DNA from: Candidatus Methylomirabilota bacterium
GTDB lineage: Bacteria; Methylomirabilota; Methylomirabilia; Methylomirabilales; Methylomirabilaceae
Assembly: GCA_003105305.1 (NCBI GenBank)
Contig: PQAQ01000115.1
Location: 1 to 8,829, forward strand
DNA: 8,829 nt
Reading direction: 5' to 3'
The translations under genes and the position numbers were made by a program. The first letter of the stretch is position 1. Every line of letters starts with the position of its first letter. Below, piece after piece: positions 1-7,200 of the stretch. The notes below the pieces were generated by a model. It did not search any database. It saw only the letters and a program-made list of their open reading frames with translations, and was not told where the DNA came from.

Positions 1-21
1 CGATCCCGATCGGCTCCACCA
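1..21 (+). tRNA. 3' end of a tRNA gene, probably tRNA-Ala (cut by window start)
   Basis: Only the last 21 bases of the gene are in the window: the end of the T-loop (CGATC, 1-5), the 3' strand of the T-stem (CCGAT, 6-10), the 3' acceptor strand CGGCTCC (11-17), discriminator A18 and an encoded CCA (19-21). A CTCCACCA end after a GGTTCGATCCCG-type T-arm is characteristic of bacterial tRNA-Ala. The anticodon lies outside the window, so the identity is inferred. The 5' half should lie just upstream, making this the likely intact target gene of an integrated element. Confidence 0.75.
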
Positions 22-23
22 GA
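1..23. repeat. Left direct repeat, candidate attL core
   Basis: These 23 bases recur at 8798-8820 with one mismatch (A at 10, T at 8807). Both copies end in the tRNA CCA plus GA, and similarity stops right after. A tRNA 3' end repeated at both edges of a segment is the usual signature of tyrosine-recombinase integration. The copy may extend further left, outside the window. No integrase gene is present to confirm it. Confidence 0.6.
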
Positions 24-51
24 TTATTAATAAATGACTTACGATGATAAG

Positions 52-72
52 GGCGACCCGTTGGAGGTCGCC
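52..72 (+). terminator. Hairpin just downstream of the tRNA end
   Basis: A perfect 7-bp stem (GGCGACC 52-58, GGTCGCC 66-72) encloses a 7-base loop. It lies 30 bases after the tRNA CCA, where a tRNA transcription unit could end or be processed. No T-run follows, so it is not a convincing intrinsic terminator. Confidence 0.35.
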
Positions 73-83
73 AGCTTCGTCAT

Positions 84-104
84 TTGACACCCTCTTGACA
101 CCCT
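84..104. repeat. Tandem TTGACACCCT repeat
   Basis: The 10-mer TTGACACCCT occurs at 84-93 and again at 95-104, one base apart. Each copy contains a perfect TTGACA -35 hexamer, but no good -10 element sits at the right distance from either. It could be a recombinase or regulator binding pair near the island edge, or chance. Confidence 0.35.
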
Positions 105-155
105 GGTTTGGCGTACATCGGAGCTTTCCGGGGTCTCGTTCAGGCCGATGCATGA

Positions 156-490
156 CAGTTGCCCCTCCCGAAGAGCGTACGTGCCGTTCAGACAACGCAG
201 GAAGAACTCGATTGGGCGGTCGCCCGCGTGTCTGCAGACGATTGGAGGGCTCTCCGTCTTCAAGCCCCCTTTCGGCTGGGGCCGACGTGCGTAATCTGCA
301 CGAGGCGCTGCGTTGTGAGGGGTAGGCGGTTCATGTAGATGGTGTGTTCGCGCCGCTGACTTGGGCGATCGTTTGGGTATTTCAGCAGGTGCGCGGCCTG
401 AAGTTAGATGGTGTCGTCGGGCCTGTCACGCGGTCGGCTCTTGGACTGCAGGCGGTAGCCATCGAACAATCAATCTTACGTCGGGTCTGA
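156..490 (+). pseudogene. Broken peptidoglycan-binding (PG_binding_1-like) domain gene
   Basis: Conceptual translation shows a degraded peptidoglycan-binding repeat. From about 275 the reading is GADVRNLHEALRCEG, then a TAG stop at 323-325. In the same frame it continues AVHVDGVFAPLTWAIVWVFQ and LKLDGVVGPVTRSALG, ending at TGA 488-490. The GADVRxLxxAL, VDGVFxPxT, AVxxFQ and LxVDGVVGPxTxxAL pattern is that of the domain family found in cell-wall hydrolases and phage endolysins. Upstream, a different frame (156 to about 275) reads EELDWAVARVSADDWRALRL and then PFRLG. This could be the start of the same domain, so a frameshift near 275-285 probably adds to the internal stop. No start codon or catalytic domain is visible. 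The family call for 275-445 is good; the 5' limit is uncertain. It may be a remnant of a phage or island lysis gene, or of a host envelope gene. Confidence 0.6.
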
Positions 491-649
491 GCGGGCTCGA
501 ATACTGCGACTCCCGCCATTGACAATCTGGGTGGTTGGAGGGTGATTTGTGAGAGAGAACCCAAACTGTCGAATTTCAGTGAGAGGTGATAGGGGGCGGG
601 CCCCGTCCTCTTCCGCCTCCCCGTCCCTTTCCGGGGTTACGCGTCCGCG

Positions 650-655
650 TACAAT
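650..655 (+). promoter_or_regulatory. Possible -10 element for the lipoprotein gene
   Basis: TACAAT matches the sigma-70 -10 consensus at five of six positions and lies 39 bases before the GTG start at 695. The -35 region is poor (TTTCCG at 628-633, 16-base spacer), so this is only a candidate. Confidence 0.25.
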
Positions 656-694
656 GGTGCGCAGGAAGGTTGGGGGAGTGTTCGGAGGCACGCT

Positions 695-1294
695 GTGATC
701 ACACGGACGCTTCCCACAGTGGTCATCCTCGCAGCTCTCGCTGCCTGCTCATCCTCACGCGTCGCACCCGAGGAGGAGGTGACCAGGGAGCGGCGGACGG
801 TGGTCCGCTACACCGGCAACGAGCTCCAGGCCCTGGTCAGCTTCGGCTGGGCCGACTCCCATCTCGGCGACGAGTGGCTGGTGCTCGCGGTCTGGCTGTC
901 GGGGGGGTGGACGGCGACTACCGTGATCGATCGCAGCGCGATCCTGATCCGCGGTCCGGACGGCGCCCGCTTCCCGCTGCTCAGCCAGCAGGCTTTCCGC
1001 GAGGCCTACCCCGACGTCCTGACCGCGCTGGGCGCGGTCGATTTCTCGTACCCGCCCGGCCGTGGGTTCACGGGCGACCGCCGGCCGTGCAGCCGCTGGT
1101 TCCTGGCCGGGCCTCTGGAGACCTTCGCTTACAACACCATCGATGTCTCACCCTTCCAGTTCTGCTCCGGGCCGCTGGTGTTTCTGGCGCCGGGTGGCGT
1201 CCAGCCGGGCGAGTGGACGCTCGAGATCGACCTTCAGGAGTCGAAGGTCCGGATCCCCTTCGTGCTGGGGAAGGAAGCCCGGCCTGGCGGGTAG
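695..1294 (+). CDS. Putative outer-membrane lipoprotein of unknown function
   Basis: I do not recognise this 199-residue protein. It starts at GTG, with GGAGG at 684-688 six bases upstream. The N-terminus MITRTLPTVVILAALAAC is a lipoprotein signal peptide: a short basic head, a hydrophobic core and lipobox LAAC with the acylated Cys at residue 18. Serine follows the Cys, which favours sorting to the outer membrane. The mature part looks like a soluble, strand-rich domain with many Trp, Gly and Pro residues and no further membrane segment. Cys132 and Cys157 are the only other cysteines and could form a disulfide in the periplasm. The gene converges on the cyclophilin gene, with 94 bases between the two stops. 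Coding status is well supported by the start site, signal and length; function is unknown. Confidence 0.8.
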   Translation: MITRTLPTVVILAALAACSSSRVAPEEEVTRERRTVVRYTGNELQALVSFGWADSHLGDEWLVLAVWLSGGWTATTVIDRSAILIRGPDGARFPLLSQQAFREAYPDVLTALGAVDFSYPPGRGFTGDRRPCSRWFLAGPLETFAYNTIDVSPFQFCSGPLVFLAPGGVQPGEWTLEIDLQESKVRIPFVLGKEARPGG

Positions 1295-1388
1295 GACCTG
1301 AAGTCCGGGATCGAGATCACGGTTTTCATACCGGAAATATTGCCAGCCGCGAGTGCACTGGCACGCTCTCGCGAATCGGACCGGCGCC

Positions 1389-2030
1389 TCAGTCATCAAG
1401 CTGCTCTACCGCATCCTCACTCGCCACCGTCACCCGCCGAGCCTTCAGGATCGTTACCGGCTCCGTCAGGAGCTGGCCCTTCAGGTACTCCACCGGCGCA
1501 GCCGCCTCGGCGGGGAGGGCGTGGATCTTCCGGACGACATCCATGCCATCGGTGACGCGGCCGAAGGCGGCGAAGCCGAGGCCGTCAGTGTTGCGGGTGC
1601 CGCCGAAGTCCAGGGCGGGCTGGTCGCCGATGCAGATGAAGAAGGCGGAGCCGCCCCCGGTACCCGGCTCGGTCCTGGCCAGGGAAATCACTCCGTCCGA
1701 GTGGGTGATGCCAGTCTGCTCGGTGGTCTCGTGGGGGATCGGCTCGAGCGCCTTTGCCTTGTCCACGATCCCGCCCTGGACGACCTCGATCGGCGGCGTG
1801 CCGTGGTCGTTGCCCTGCCGGACCACGCGGTAGAACGCCGCTTCGTCATACAGCCCTCGGTCCACGTAGCGTAGGAAGTCGCCCGCCGAGAGCGGCGCAC
1901 GCACCGGGTCCACCGTCACCTCGATCGAACCCATCGTGGTCTCGAGCACGACAACGACACCCTCCGACTGAACCTGAGAGCTGGCGGAAGCGGCCACAAG
2001 GAGGCCGAGAAGCACTATCAGACCGATCAT
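1389..2030 (-). CDS. Exported cyclophilin-type peptidyl-prolyl cis-trans isomerase
   Basis: This protein of about 213 residues catalyses cis-trans isomerisation of X-Pro bonds and probably assists folding in the periplasm. The N-terminus MIGLIVLLGLLVAASASSQ is a typical signal peptide. The cyclophilin fold follows: VVVVLETTMGSIEVTV (first strands), AAFYRVV (the FxR active-site Arg), EVVQGG (equivalent of the IQGG motif), GVISLAR with GGGSAFFICIGDQPALDF (equivalent of GxISMAR and SQFFI) and FAAFGRVTDGMDVVRKI. I chose ATG at 2030 because GAGG (2037-2040, complement) lies six bases before it. An in-frame GTG at 2036 would add two residues but abuts that ribosome site. The spacing before VQGG, which contains RQGNDHGTPP, differs from E. 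coli PpiA/PpiB, so no gene symbol is given. It is transcribed toward the lipoprotein gene, away from the sigma-factor cassette. Confidence 0.92.
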   Translation of the reverse strand: MIGLIVLLGLLVAASASSQVQSEGVVVVLETTMGSIEVTVDPVRAPLSAGDFLRYVDRGLYDEAAFYRVVRQGNDHGTPPIEVVQGGIVDKAKALEPIPHETTEQTGITHSDGVISLARTEPGTGGGSAFFICIGDQPALDFGGTRNTDGLGFAAFGRVTDGMDVVRKIHALPAEAAAPVEYLKGQLLTEPVTILKARRVTVASEDAVEQLDD

Positions 2031-2107
2031 TACCACCCTCTTTGCTGTCGCACCTGGCCCATCGGATCGTCGCCACTGCCCGCCACCGACTCCGGCTCTT
2101 CGCTCTC

Positions 2108-2181
2108 GCGGCTAGGAGGTTCCTTTTCGATGCCGACAGTCGGTTGAACCTCGGAACCAGCATACACGGGGGTGGGGATTG
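2108..2181. repeat. Left copy of the 74-bp direct repeat bracketing the FecI-FecR-receptor-SRPBCC module
   Basis: The block recurs in the same orientation at 8701-8773. By hand alignment, 64 of 74 positions match, with nine mismatches and one gap. The perfect core runs from GACAGTCGG to CTCGGAACC, 24 bases. The two copies are about 6.6 kb apart and enclose four same-strand genes and no others. The identity is far beyond chance. It may be an old attachment site, a recombination scar or a dispersed noncoding repeat. Confidence 0.8.
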
Positions 2182-2659
2182 CATGGCGGGTGGCGACGAG
2201 GCCCGTGGTGGCAGATGAATGTGAGAGGTCGGGGTCTTGGGGAGGTTGCCGGACGCACGCCGTCGGGGTGGGCCGACCTCCAAGCCGCGTCATGACCAGG
2301 CTGTGAGGCTCGGGTTGTTGGAGGTGCGCCGGTTCACAGGGCAAGGCGCCGCGGTCGAGGTGTCCTGCCACCGGGGCGCGATCGAGCCGGCGGTAGAGAC
2401 CCTCCGAACCGATCTGGAACCTCCGATTGGGAGCGACGAACCCCAGGTTCTCAGAGTCCGCAGCGTGATACGCTCGACCCGTGGAGAATGAATCTCCTAT
2501 CCCCATCTCATCAACGACGGTACCGCCCGTAGTTATCGATATGGCTGCAACTCAACCCCCGGGTCGTGCGCCCCGTCCGGCAGCTCCCGCACAGCCCTCT
2601 TCGAGGCAATGGCGTGGATCGGAAGGGGCTCCACGACCTGTCCGCGGTTCCTTGAATGA

Positions 2660-2719
2660 CCTCTAGATCTGAGGATCGTGGTACCCTTTTTTCGGAAGAA
2701 TCACTCCACAGTCTAGAGG
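2660..2719. promoter_or_regulatory. Inverted repeat CCTCTAGA / TCTAGAGG upstream of the sigma-factor gene
   Basis: CCTCTAGA (2660-2667) and its exact complement TCTAGAGG (2712-2719) lie 44 bases apart, with the second arm 37 bases before the sigma-factor start. The position suits an operator pair or an mRNA stem in the leader. An 8-base match alone can occur by chance. Confidence 0.25.
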
Positions 2720-2756
2720 GGCCGAGGTCTGTTGGGACAGGTGGGGGGAATCCCGA

Positions 2757-3272
2757 ATGCAGATGCTGAGCAAGAACGACATCTCAGAGTTGTTTCTTGC
2801 CCATCAGGAATTGCTGTGCTCGTACCTGCGGAGGCGTCTGTCGAGTGAAATCGATGCCAGGGACCTCGCGCAGGAGGCATACCTACGATTGCTGAGCGTC
2901 AGTGACAGGGGGCTGGTAGTCAAGAACCCTCGGGCGTACCTTTATACGATCGCCACCAACCTGGTTCATGAGCGATGCCACGGGGAGTTGCCGGCCGGCC
3001 GTCGGGTGAGTGACAACGTAATGCTGGAGCTGGAATCAAGCGAGCCTTCCCCCGAGGAGAAGGCCGAACGGCAGATACAACTGGAGCTGGTCGACCGTGT
3101 GCTCCTTGAGCTGTCGCCGAAGTGTCGGGCAGTAGTCACGATGCGGACTCGCCAGGGCATGACGTATCGAGAGATAGCGGAGCTACTCGGAATCTCGACG
3201 AACATGGTCAAGAGGTACCTGTCGCTTGCAGTGGCCCGTTGTCGCAAGCAGCTACGCCGATATCGTGACTAA
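2757..3272 (+). CDS. FecI-like ECF RNA polymerase sigma factor
   Basis: This is a 171-residue extracytoplasmic-function sigma factor, of normal length for the FecI group. Sigma-2 spans about residues 8-73, with DARDLAQEAYLRLL (core-polymerase contact) and NPRAYLYTIATNLVHER (the -10 recognition region). Sigma-4 spans about 113-168, with LSPKCRAVVTMR followed by the helix-turn-helix MTYREIAELLGISTNMVKRY that reads the -35 element. The linker is short and no extra domain is present. ATG 2757 is preferred because a G-rich ribosome site (2743-2750) fits it better than ATG 2763. The FecR-like gene follows after 15 bases and the receptor gene after that. That order is diagnostic of cell-surface signalling, in which this protein is held by FecR and released when the receptor binds its ligand. 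Its likely target is the receptor promoter at 4407-4559, possibly also the SRPBCC gene. Confidence 0.93.
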   Translation: MQMLSKNDISELFLAHQELLCSYLRRRLSSEIDARDLAQEAYLRLLSVSDRGLVVKNPRAYLYTIATNLVHERCHGELPAGRRVSDNVMLELESSEPSPEEKAERQIQLELVDRVLLELSPKCRAVVTMRTRQGMTYREIAELLGISTNMVKRYLSLAVARCRKQLRRYRD

Positions 3273-3287
3273 GAGGCTTCTTCACCG

Positions 3288-4406
3288 ATGAACCGCAACG
3301 AACGCAACAGATACTTGGATTGGATCGCCGATGAGGCATCCGAGTGGTTCGTGCGCCTGCAAGATTCAATGCCTGACGCGGATGAGCGGGGCGCCTTTAC
3401 CCAATGGCTGGAGGCCTCGCCCGAGCACGTGCGCGAGTACTTGCAGGTGGCGGCTCTGTGGGATGACCTCCTGGATCTTGGTCCGGACCCAAACGTCGAC
3501 GAGCTCATCAGCGCCGCCCAGGCGGGTCACGACGAGAATGTGGTGCCGTTTTCAGAGTCCGCGACCGCCGACGTGGTGTCGCCAGCGGCCGCGTCCACTG
3601 CAGGGAGGACGTGGCGCCTTCGGCTCCAGGGCGTGGGGATGGCAGCCGCGGCGATTCTCGTCGCCCTGACTCTGGGCTGGTTGTGGCAGGGTACGGGTCC
3701 TGCCGTGTATCAGACCATGATCGGTGAGCAGGCGTCTTTCCCACTGCCGGATGGATCGGTGGTCACGCTCAATGCCAAGTCCAAAATCCGGCTGCGTTTC
3801 ACTGACACGCACCGGGATGTCGTATTGGTTGTCGGCGAGGCCTTGTTCGATGTGGCCAAAGAGCCTGAGCGGCTGTTCCGGGTATTGACGGACGGCGTCG
3901 TCATCCGGACGATCGGCACTAAGTTCAACGTGCAGCATCGTGACGACGACACCACGGTAACTGTTCTGGAGGGGACTATCGAGGTGACCCCGGTCGACGC
4001 GACGCCTAACGACACCTTGACCGGCTTCTCGGACGTCGACAGCGGTGAGCCGGGTCCGCCCGGTGCCGCGGAGGTGACTGTCGGTCAACTGGCCAGGGTC
4101 CATCGTCGATCGGGGCAGGTGGAGGTGACCAGTGCCGACATCGACAAAGCCACCGCCTGGCTTGAGCGGCGTCTGGTCTTTGAATCCCGCTCGCTGGAAG
4201 CCGTGATCGACGAGTTCAATCTCTATAACGATCCTCCGATGATCATCGGCGATCCGATGCTCGGGGAGCTTCACATCAGTGGAGCCTTTACTGTCAACGA
4301 CCGCGAGTCGTTCCTGTTGTTCCTGGAGCAGACTGGCCTTGCGACGGCCGAGACCGAGCCTGATGGCCGGATAAGGCTGCGGCGGAACGCGGCAGCCGTC
4401 CGGTAG
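3288..4406 (+). CDS. FecR-like anti-sigma factor / transmembrane signal transducer
   Basis: This 372-residue inner-membrane protein should relay the receptor signal to the ECF sigma factor. Residues about 9-64 form the cytoplasmic FecR N-terminal domain (DUF4880 type) that binds the sigma factor, with YLDWIADEASEWFVRLQ, FTQWLEASPEHVREYLQ and ALWDDL. A single membrane helix lies near 115-134 (GMAAAAILVALTLGWLW). The periplasmic FecR domain covers about 141-235, with LPDGSVVTLNAKSKIRL, GEALFDVAKEPERLFRVLT, IGTKFNVQ and VTVLEGTIEV. A C-terminal STN-like region (about 296-366, LVFESRSLEAVIDEFNLY and ISGAFTVNDRESFLLFLEQT) is the part expected to meet the receptor's signalling domain. AAGAGG at 3271-3276 is the ribosome site and overlaps the stop of the sigma gene, which suggests translational coupling. 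Confidence 0.93.
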   Translation: MNRNERNRYLDWIADEASEWFVRLQDSMPDADERGAFTQWLEASPEHVREYLQVAALWDDLLDLGPDPNVDELISAAQAGHDENVVPFSESATADVVSPAAASTAGRTWRLRLQGVGMAAAAILVALTLGWLWQGTGPAVYQTMIGEQASFPLPDGSVVTLNAKSKIRLRFTDTHRDVVLVVGEALFDVAKEPERLFRVLTDGVVIRTIGTKFNVQHRDDDTTVTVLEGTIEVTPVDATPNDTLTGFSDVDSGEPGPPGAAEVTVGQLARVHRRSGQVEVTSADIDKATAWLERRLVFESRSLEAVIDEFNLYNDPPMIIGDPMLGELHISGAFTVNDRESFLLFLEQTGLATAETEPDGRIRLRRNAAAVR

Positions 4407-4516
4407 TCTCCGTGCATGCCGCACATTGCTGTTACACGCCCAGATCACTCTACCCGTGGCTGCGAGCAAAATCGGTAGTACCCATTTTCTTGAGAATCCC
4501 CTCTTTACTAGTAACG

Positions 4517-4533
4517 GGCCGGACAACCCGGCC
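4517..4533 (+). promoter_or_regulatory. Hairpin in the leader of the receptor gene
   Basis: GGCCGG (4517-4522) pairs perfectly with CCGGCC (4528-4533) around a 5-base loop, 26 bases before the receptor ATG and just upstream of its G-rich ribosome site. It could affect mRNA stability or translation. It has no T-run and so is not a terminator. The 153-base gap it lies in should also hold the ECF promoter; CAAAAT at 4467-4472 is a weak -35 candidate. Confidence 0.35.
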
Positions 4534-4559
4534 GGAAACCACAAGGAAGAGGGGGAACC

Positions 4560-7088
4560 ATGGGCAAGCTACCCGGCATCAGGGCGGCGTGTTGGGCGAT
4601 CGTGCTCGTGATTGCGAGCTGGCCGGCCGCAACGCACGCTAAGAACGCTGAAAAGGTCAGTCAGCCGATACCGGCCATCAAGGCGCAACCGTTGGCCAAG
4701 GCTCTGCAGGAGTTCTCCGAGCTGTCCGGTCTCCAGTTCGCGTACGAGTCCCGGCTCGCCAATGGCCTGCAATCGCCGGGAACCCCCGGCGACGAGAGCG
4801 CCGAGAAGGCGCTGTGTGAGCTGCTTGTCGGTACAGGCCTCGACTACCGTTTCGTCGACTCTCACACGGTCGCCATCGAAAAACGGTTACCTGGTGCGGT
4901 GGCGAAACCCTGTGACGTCTCGCAAGCCACCGGGGCGGCCGGAGTGAGCCAGGTGACTCCCACCGACCAGGCTCAACAGCAAGCAGAAAAACAGGAGGGT
5001 GGTCAGAAGGGTGAACGAGGGGAGGAGGGCGAAGAAGCCCCAGAGACTGCCCCCCCGCCGCCTTTGGAGAGGTTCACGGCAGAGGTTATCGTAACCCCCC
5101 AAAAGCGGGAGGAGGAGCTTCAGGATGTGCCGATTTCCATTACCACGCTTGTGGGTGAGGTCCTTGATGAAAAACGAGAGGAGGGGTTGACCGAGGTCTT
5201 GCGCACCGTGCCGGCCGTCGCCGCGCCCGTGACTGCCCTTGGAACGCCGTCAATTGCGATCAGAGGTGTGACCGCTGACTTCCTCGCCTTTGGAGGCGCC
5301 CCGACCGCATCCTACTATATCGATTCGGTGCCGTACGGTTTCGTTCGCTCGGCGATGGTGCCGGATGCGGATCTTTACGACCTGGAGCGGATTGAAGTCC
5401 TGCGTGGCCCACAGGGAACGCTCTTCGGGGCTAATGCGCAAAGCGGTGTTGTGCGAATCCTTACGCACGATCCGGACCTTTCAGCCTTTGAGACGAAAGT
5501 GAGAGGCTCGGTGTCCTCGACCGAGGGTGGCGGTACCAATTATCGAGGGGATTTGGCTGTCAATCTCCCCCTTATTGAAGAGAAGCTCGCCGCACGCGCG
5601 GTTTTGGGGTACACAGATCGCAGTGGATGGATCGACAAGCCAGGTACACCCAATGCCGACTCCGCGGACATTACCAACGCGCGTCTTAAGGTCTTAGGTA
5701 AGCCGACTGAGAAATTCTCGTTGATGGGGTCGTATTGGTATACCAGTTCTCAATATGCTAATCAGTCTATTGGTAACAACGGGGAAAATATTACTCCAAC
5801 TCCGGAGCCTGTGAACTCCGACGCGAAAGTCTACGAATTGCGCGCGGACTATTATGCCGACGCGGTCGTGATTACTAGTGCGACGAGCTATTTCGACTAT
5901 GGCATCGATTCCTCTCTGGATCTTACCCCGCTGGGGCCGTGGGCCAGCGGAATTGTTCAGAAAGTCGATTTCGGATCCAAAGTGTTCTGCGAGGAGCTCG
6001 GGGTCATTTCGACTGGCGCGGGGCCGTGGCGCTGGTCCGCGGGCGCGAGCTACCGCGATGATACCGACCGGTTCATTCAGCATTTTTCAGGCATGCTCGC
6101 GGCAGACTATGAGGATTCTTCACGATCCTGGGCGGTCTTTGGCGAGCTCACGCGCGCGTTCCTCGACGAACACCTGGAGCTGACCGTAGGGCTTCGCTAC
6201 TTCGACGATAGCCAGAACCTTGATGAAAACATAAGCGCGACGTTGGATCCGGACACGCCGCTGGTTCATGCGCAGGCTTCGTTCGATCGACTCACGCCGC
6301 GGACGGTGCTGACTTGGCATCCCAATGATGATCTGGCGTTCTATGCTTCCTATGCGCAGGGCTTTCGCAGTGGCCTGACGCAACAGCCAAACGTGCTAGT
6401 CGTCGCGCCGTGGTTTCCACCGGCGGAGCCGGATCTCCTTAGTAATTACGAACTGGGTACGAAAGGAAGCCCGTGGGGTGGCAGGCTTCAGTTCGAGGCA
6501 GCGGTGTTCTTTCTTGATTGGAAAGACATGCAACTAGGCTTGTCGGTCGAACCATCCACCAGTAATCCCGCGATGACGGCGATGCTGAACGCGAGTTCGG
6601 CCAGCGGTTTGGGGGCTGAGTTTAGCTTCACCGTGACTCCCGTTGAAAGGTTCCTCATCACCAGCAGTTTCAGTTGGAATGATCTGACCTTTGACAGCGA
6701 CGTCATCTCTCTCGACACCATCTTATTCTTTGAGGGATCTCGAATTCCGTACTCTCCAGAGTACACAGCTGGCCTTGCGTTGGACTATTACTTCCTTGTC
6801 GGCCGAGGGTTCAACCTGCTGGCGTCGTTATCGGGGAATTACACGTCGGCCATTGAGTATACGCAACTAGTCAACGGCGTTCTGATGCCACAGTGGGATG
6901 GCGACGCCATCCCGATATCTCGTGCCAGCGTCACGCTGAGTGCCCGTAAGAATTGGTCATTGACGCTGTTCGTGGACAACCTGAACGACGAGCGGGGTCC
7001 GACAACTCGAGGTGAATTCCCTGAGACCTGGTACGCACTCAACACACGGCCTCGGACCTTTGGATTGCAGGTGGAGTTTCAGCTGTAA
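4560..7088 (+). CDS. TonB-dependent outer-membrane receptor with N-terminal STN signalling domain
   Basis: This 842-residue receptor takes up a ligand across the outer membrane using TonB energy, and probably signals its presence. In order: signal peptide 1-27 (core CWAIVLVIASW, cleavage after THA); STN domain about 36-107 (IPAIKAQPLAKALQEFSELS, then the C-terminal part LLVGTGLDYRFVDSHTVAI), found in receptors that talk to FecR; a Gln/Glu/Gly-rich linker about 125-168; a TonB-box-like EVIVTPQKREEEL near 174; plug domain about 185-310 with SIAIRGV, YYIDSVPYG and LERIEVLRGPQGTLFGANA; then a 22-strand-type barrel to the end (RTFGLQVEFQL), with DNLNDERG near the end. A G-rich ribosome site (GAGGGGGAA) directly precedes ATG 4560. 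The EVIVT-QKREE box resembles receptors common in sphingomonads and marine Gammaproteobacteria whose ligands are mostly unknown. Substrate cannot be assigned, and an iron chelate is not implied. Confidence 0.93.
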   Translation: MGKLPGIRAACWAIVLVIASWPAATHAKNAEKVSQPIPAIKAQPLAKALQEFSELSGLQFAYESRLANGLQSPGTPGDESAEKALCELLVGTGLDYRFVDSHTVAIEKRLPGAVAKPCDVSQATGAAGVSQVTPTDQAQQQAEKQEGGQKGERGEEGEEAPETAPPPPLERFTAEVIVTPQKREEELQDVPISITTLVGEVLDEKREEGLTEVLRTVPAVAAPVTALGTPSIAIRGVTADFLAFGGAPTASYYIDSVPYGFVRSAMVPDADLYDLERIEVLRGPQGTLFGANAQSGVVRILTHDPDLSAFETKVRGSVSSTEGGGTNYRGDLAVNLPLIEEKLAARAVLGYTDRSGWIDKPGTPNADSADITNARLKVLGKPTEKFSLMGSYWYTSSQYANQSIGNNGENITPTPEPVNSDAKVYELRADYYADAVVITSATSYFDYGIDSSLDLTPLGPWASGIVQKVDFGSKVFCEELGVISTGAGPWRWSAGASYRDDTDRFIQHFSGMLAADYEDSSRSWAVFGELTRAFLDEHLELTVGLRYFDDSQNLDENISATLDPDTPLVHAQASFDRLTPRTVLTWHPNDDLAFYASYAQGFRSGLTQQPNVLVVAPWFPPAEPDLLSNYELGTKGSPWGGRLQFEAAVFFLDWKDMQLGLSVEPSTSNPAMTAMLNASSASGLGAEFSFTVTPVERFLITSSFSWNDLTFDSDVISLDTILFFEGSRIPYSPEYTAGLALDYYFLVGRGFNLLASLSGNYTSAIEYTQLVNGVLMPQWDGDAIPISRASVTLSARKNWSLTLFVDNLNDERGPTTRGEFPETWYALNTRPRTFGLQVEFQL

Positions 7089-7105
7089 GCGACCATCACT
7101 GTCCA

Positions 7106-7146
7106 TTGATGCCATTGAGTACTCACAGAAAATCAGGTCGGACGGG
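7106..7146. repeat. Left copy of an imperfect 41-bp direct repeat flanking the SRPBCC gene
   Basis: Hand alignment with 8662-8701 gives 31 of 41 matches and one gap. The best part is TCAGGTCG, one mismatch, then ACGGG. The copies lie 54 bases before and 35 bases after the SRPBCC gene, in the same orientation. Confidence 0.6.
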
Positions 7147-7159
7147 TCCAGTTAAATTC

Positions 7160-7200
7160 GGAGCCAAGACAAGAACAGGACGAAAATAGGAGCCAAGACA
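7160..7200 (+). repeat. 12-bp direct repeat over the ribosome-binding site of the SRPBCC gene
   Basis: GGAGCCAAGACA occurs at 7160-7171 and 7189-7200. The second copy supplies the working ribosome site (AGGAG 7188-7192) and the first base of the ATG at 7200. The first copy has the same GGAG, but its next in-phase triplet is not a start. It looks like a small tandem duplication of the translation-initiation region. Confidence 0.6.

Larger units (their letters stand above)
2031..2756. other. 0.7-kb region without a credible gene
   Basis: Between the start of the cyclophilin gene and the start of the sigma-factor gene I see no frame with a ribosome site, a recognisable family or a plausible composition. 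The open frames here are Arg/Pro-rich, as expected of GC-rich noncoding DNA. The stretch contains the repeat at 2108-2181 and an inverted repeat at 2660-2719. It must also hold the promoters of both divergent flanking genes, though neither is obvious. Confidence 0.6.

Noticed and set aside
593..636. GC-rich hairpins (593-604 and 619-636) as a terminator before the lipoprotein gene
   Set aside because: The first has a 2-base loop and the second a 5-bp stem with an 8-base loop. Neither is followed by a T-run.
586..1833. Long + strand open frame (about 415 codons) crossing the lipoprotein gene and the cyclophilin gene
   Set aside because: It is Arg/Pro-rich and has no ribosome site. It overlaps two better genes on opposite strands, whose lipobox and cyclophilin motifs are clear. 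It is a GC-driven shadow frame.
2030..2506. Minus-strand open frame of 158 codons in the gene-poor stretch
   Set aside because: There is no recognisable family or ribosome site, and the composition is atypical. Part of it (YAGSEVQPTV) is also readable in the right repeat copy, but that follows from the DNA repeat, and the frames diverge right after it.
3552..4544. Minus-strand open frame of 330 codons opposite the FecR-like gene
   Set aside because: It is entirely antisense to a gene with a complete FecR domain order and has no family signature of its own.
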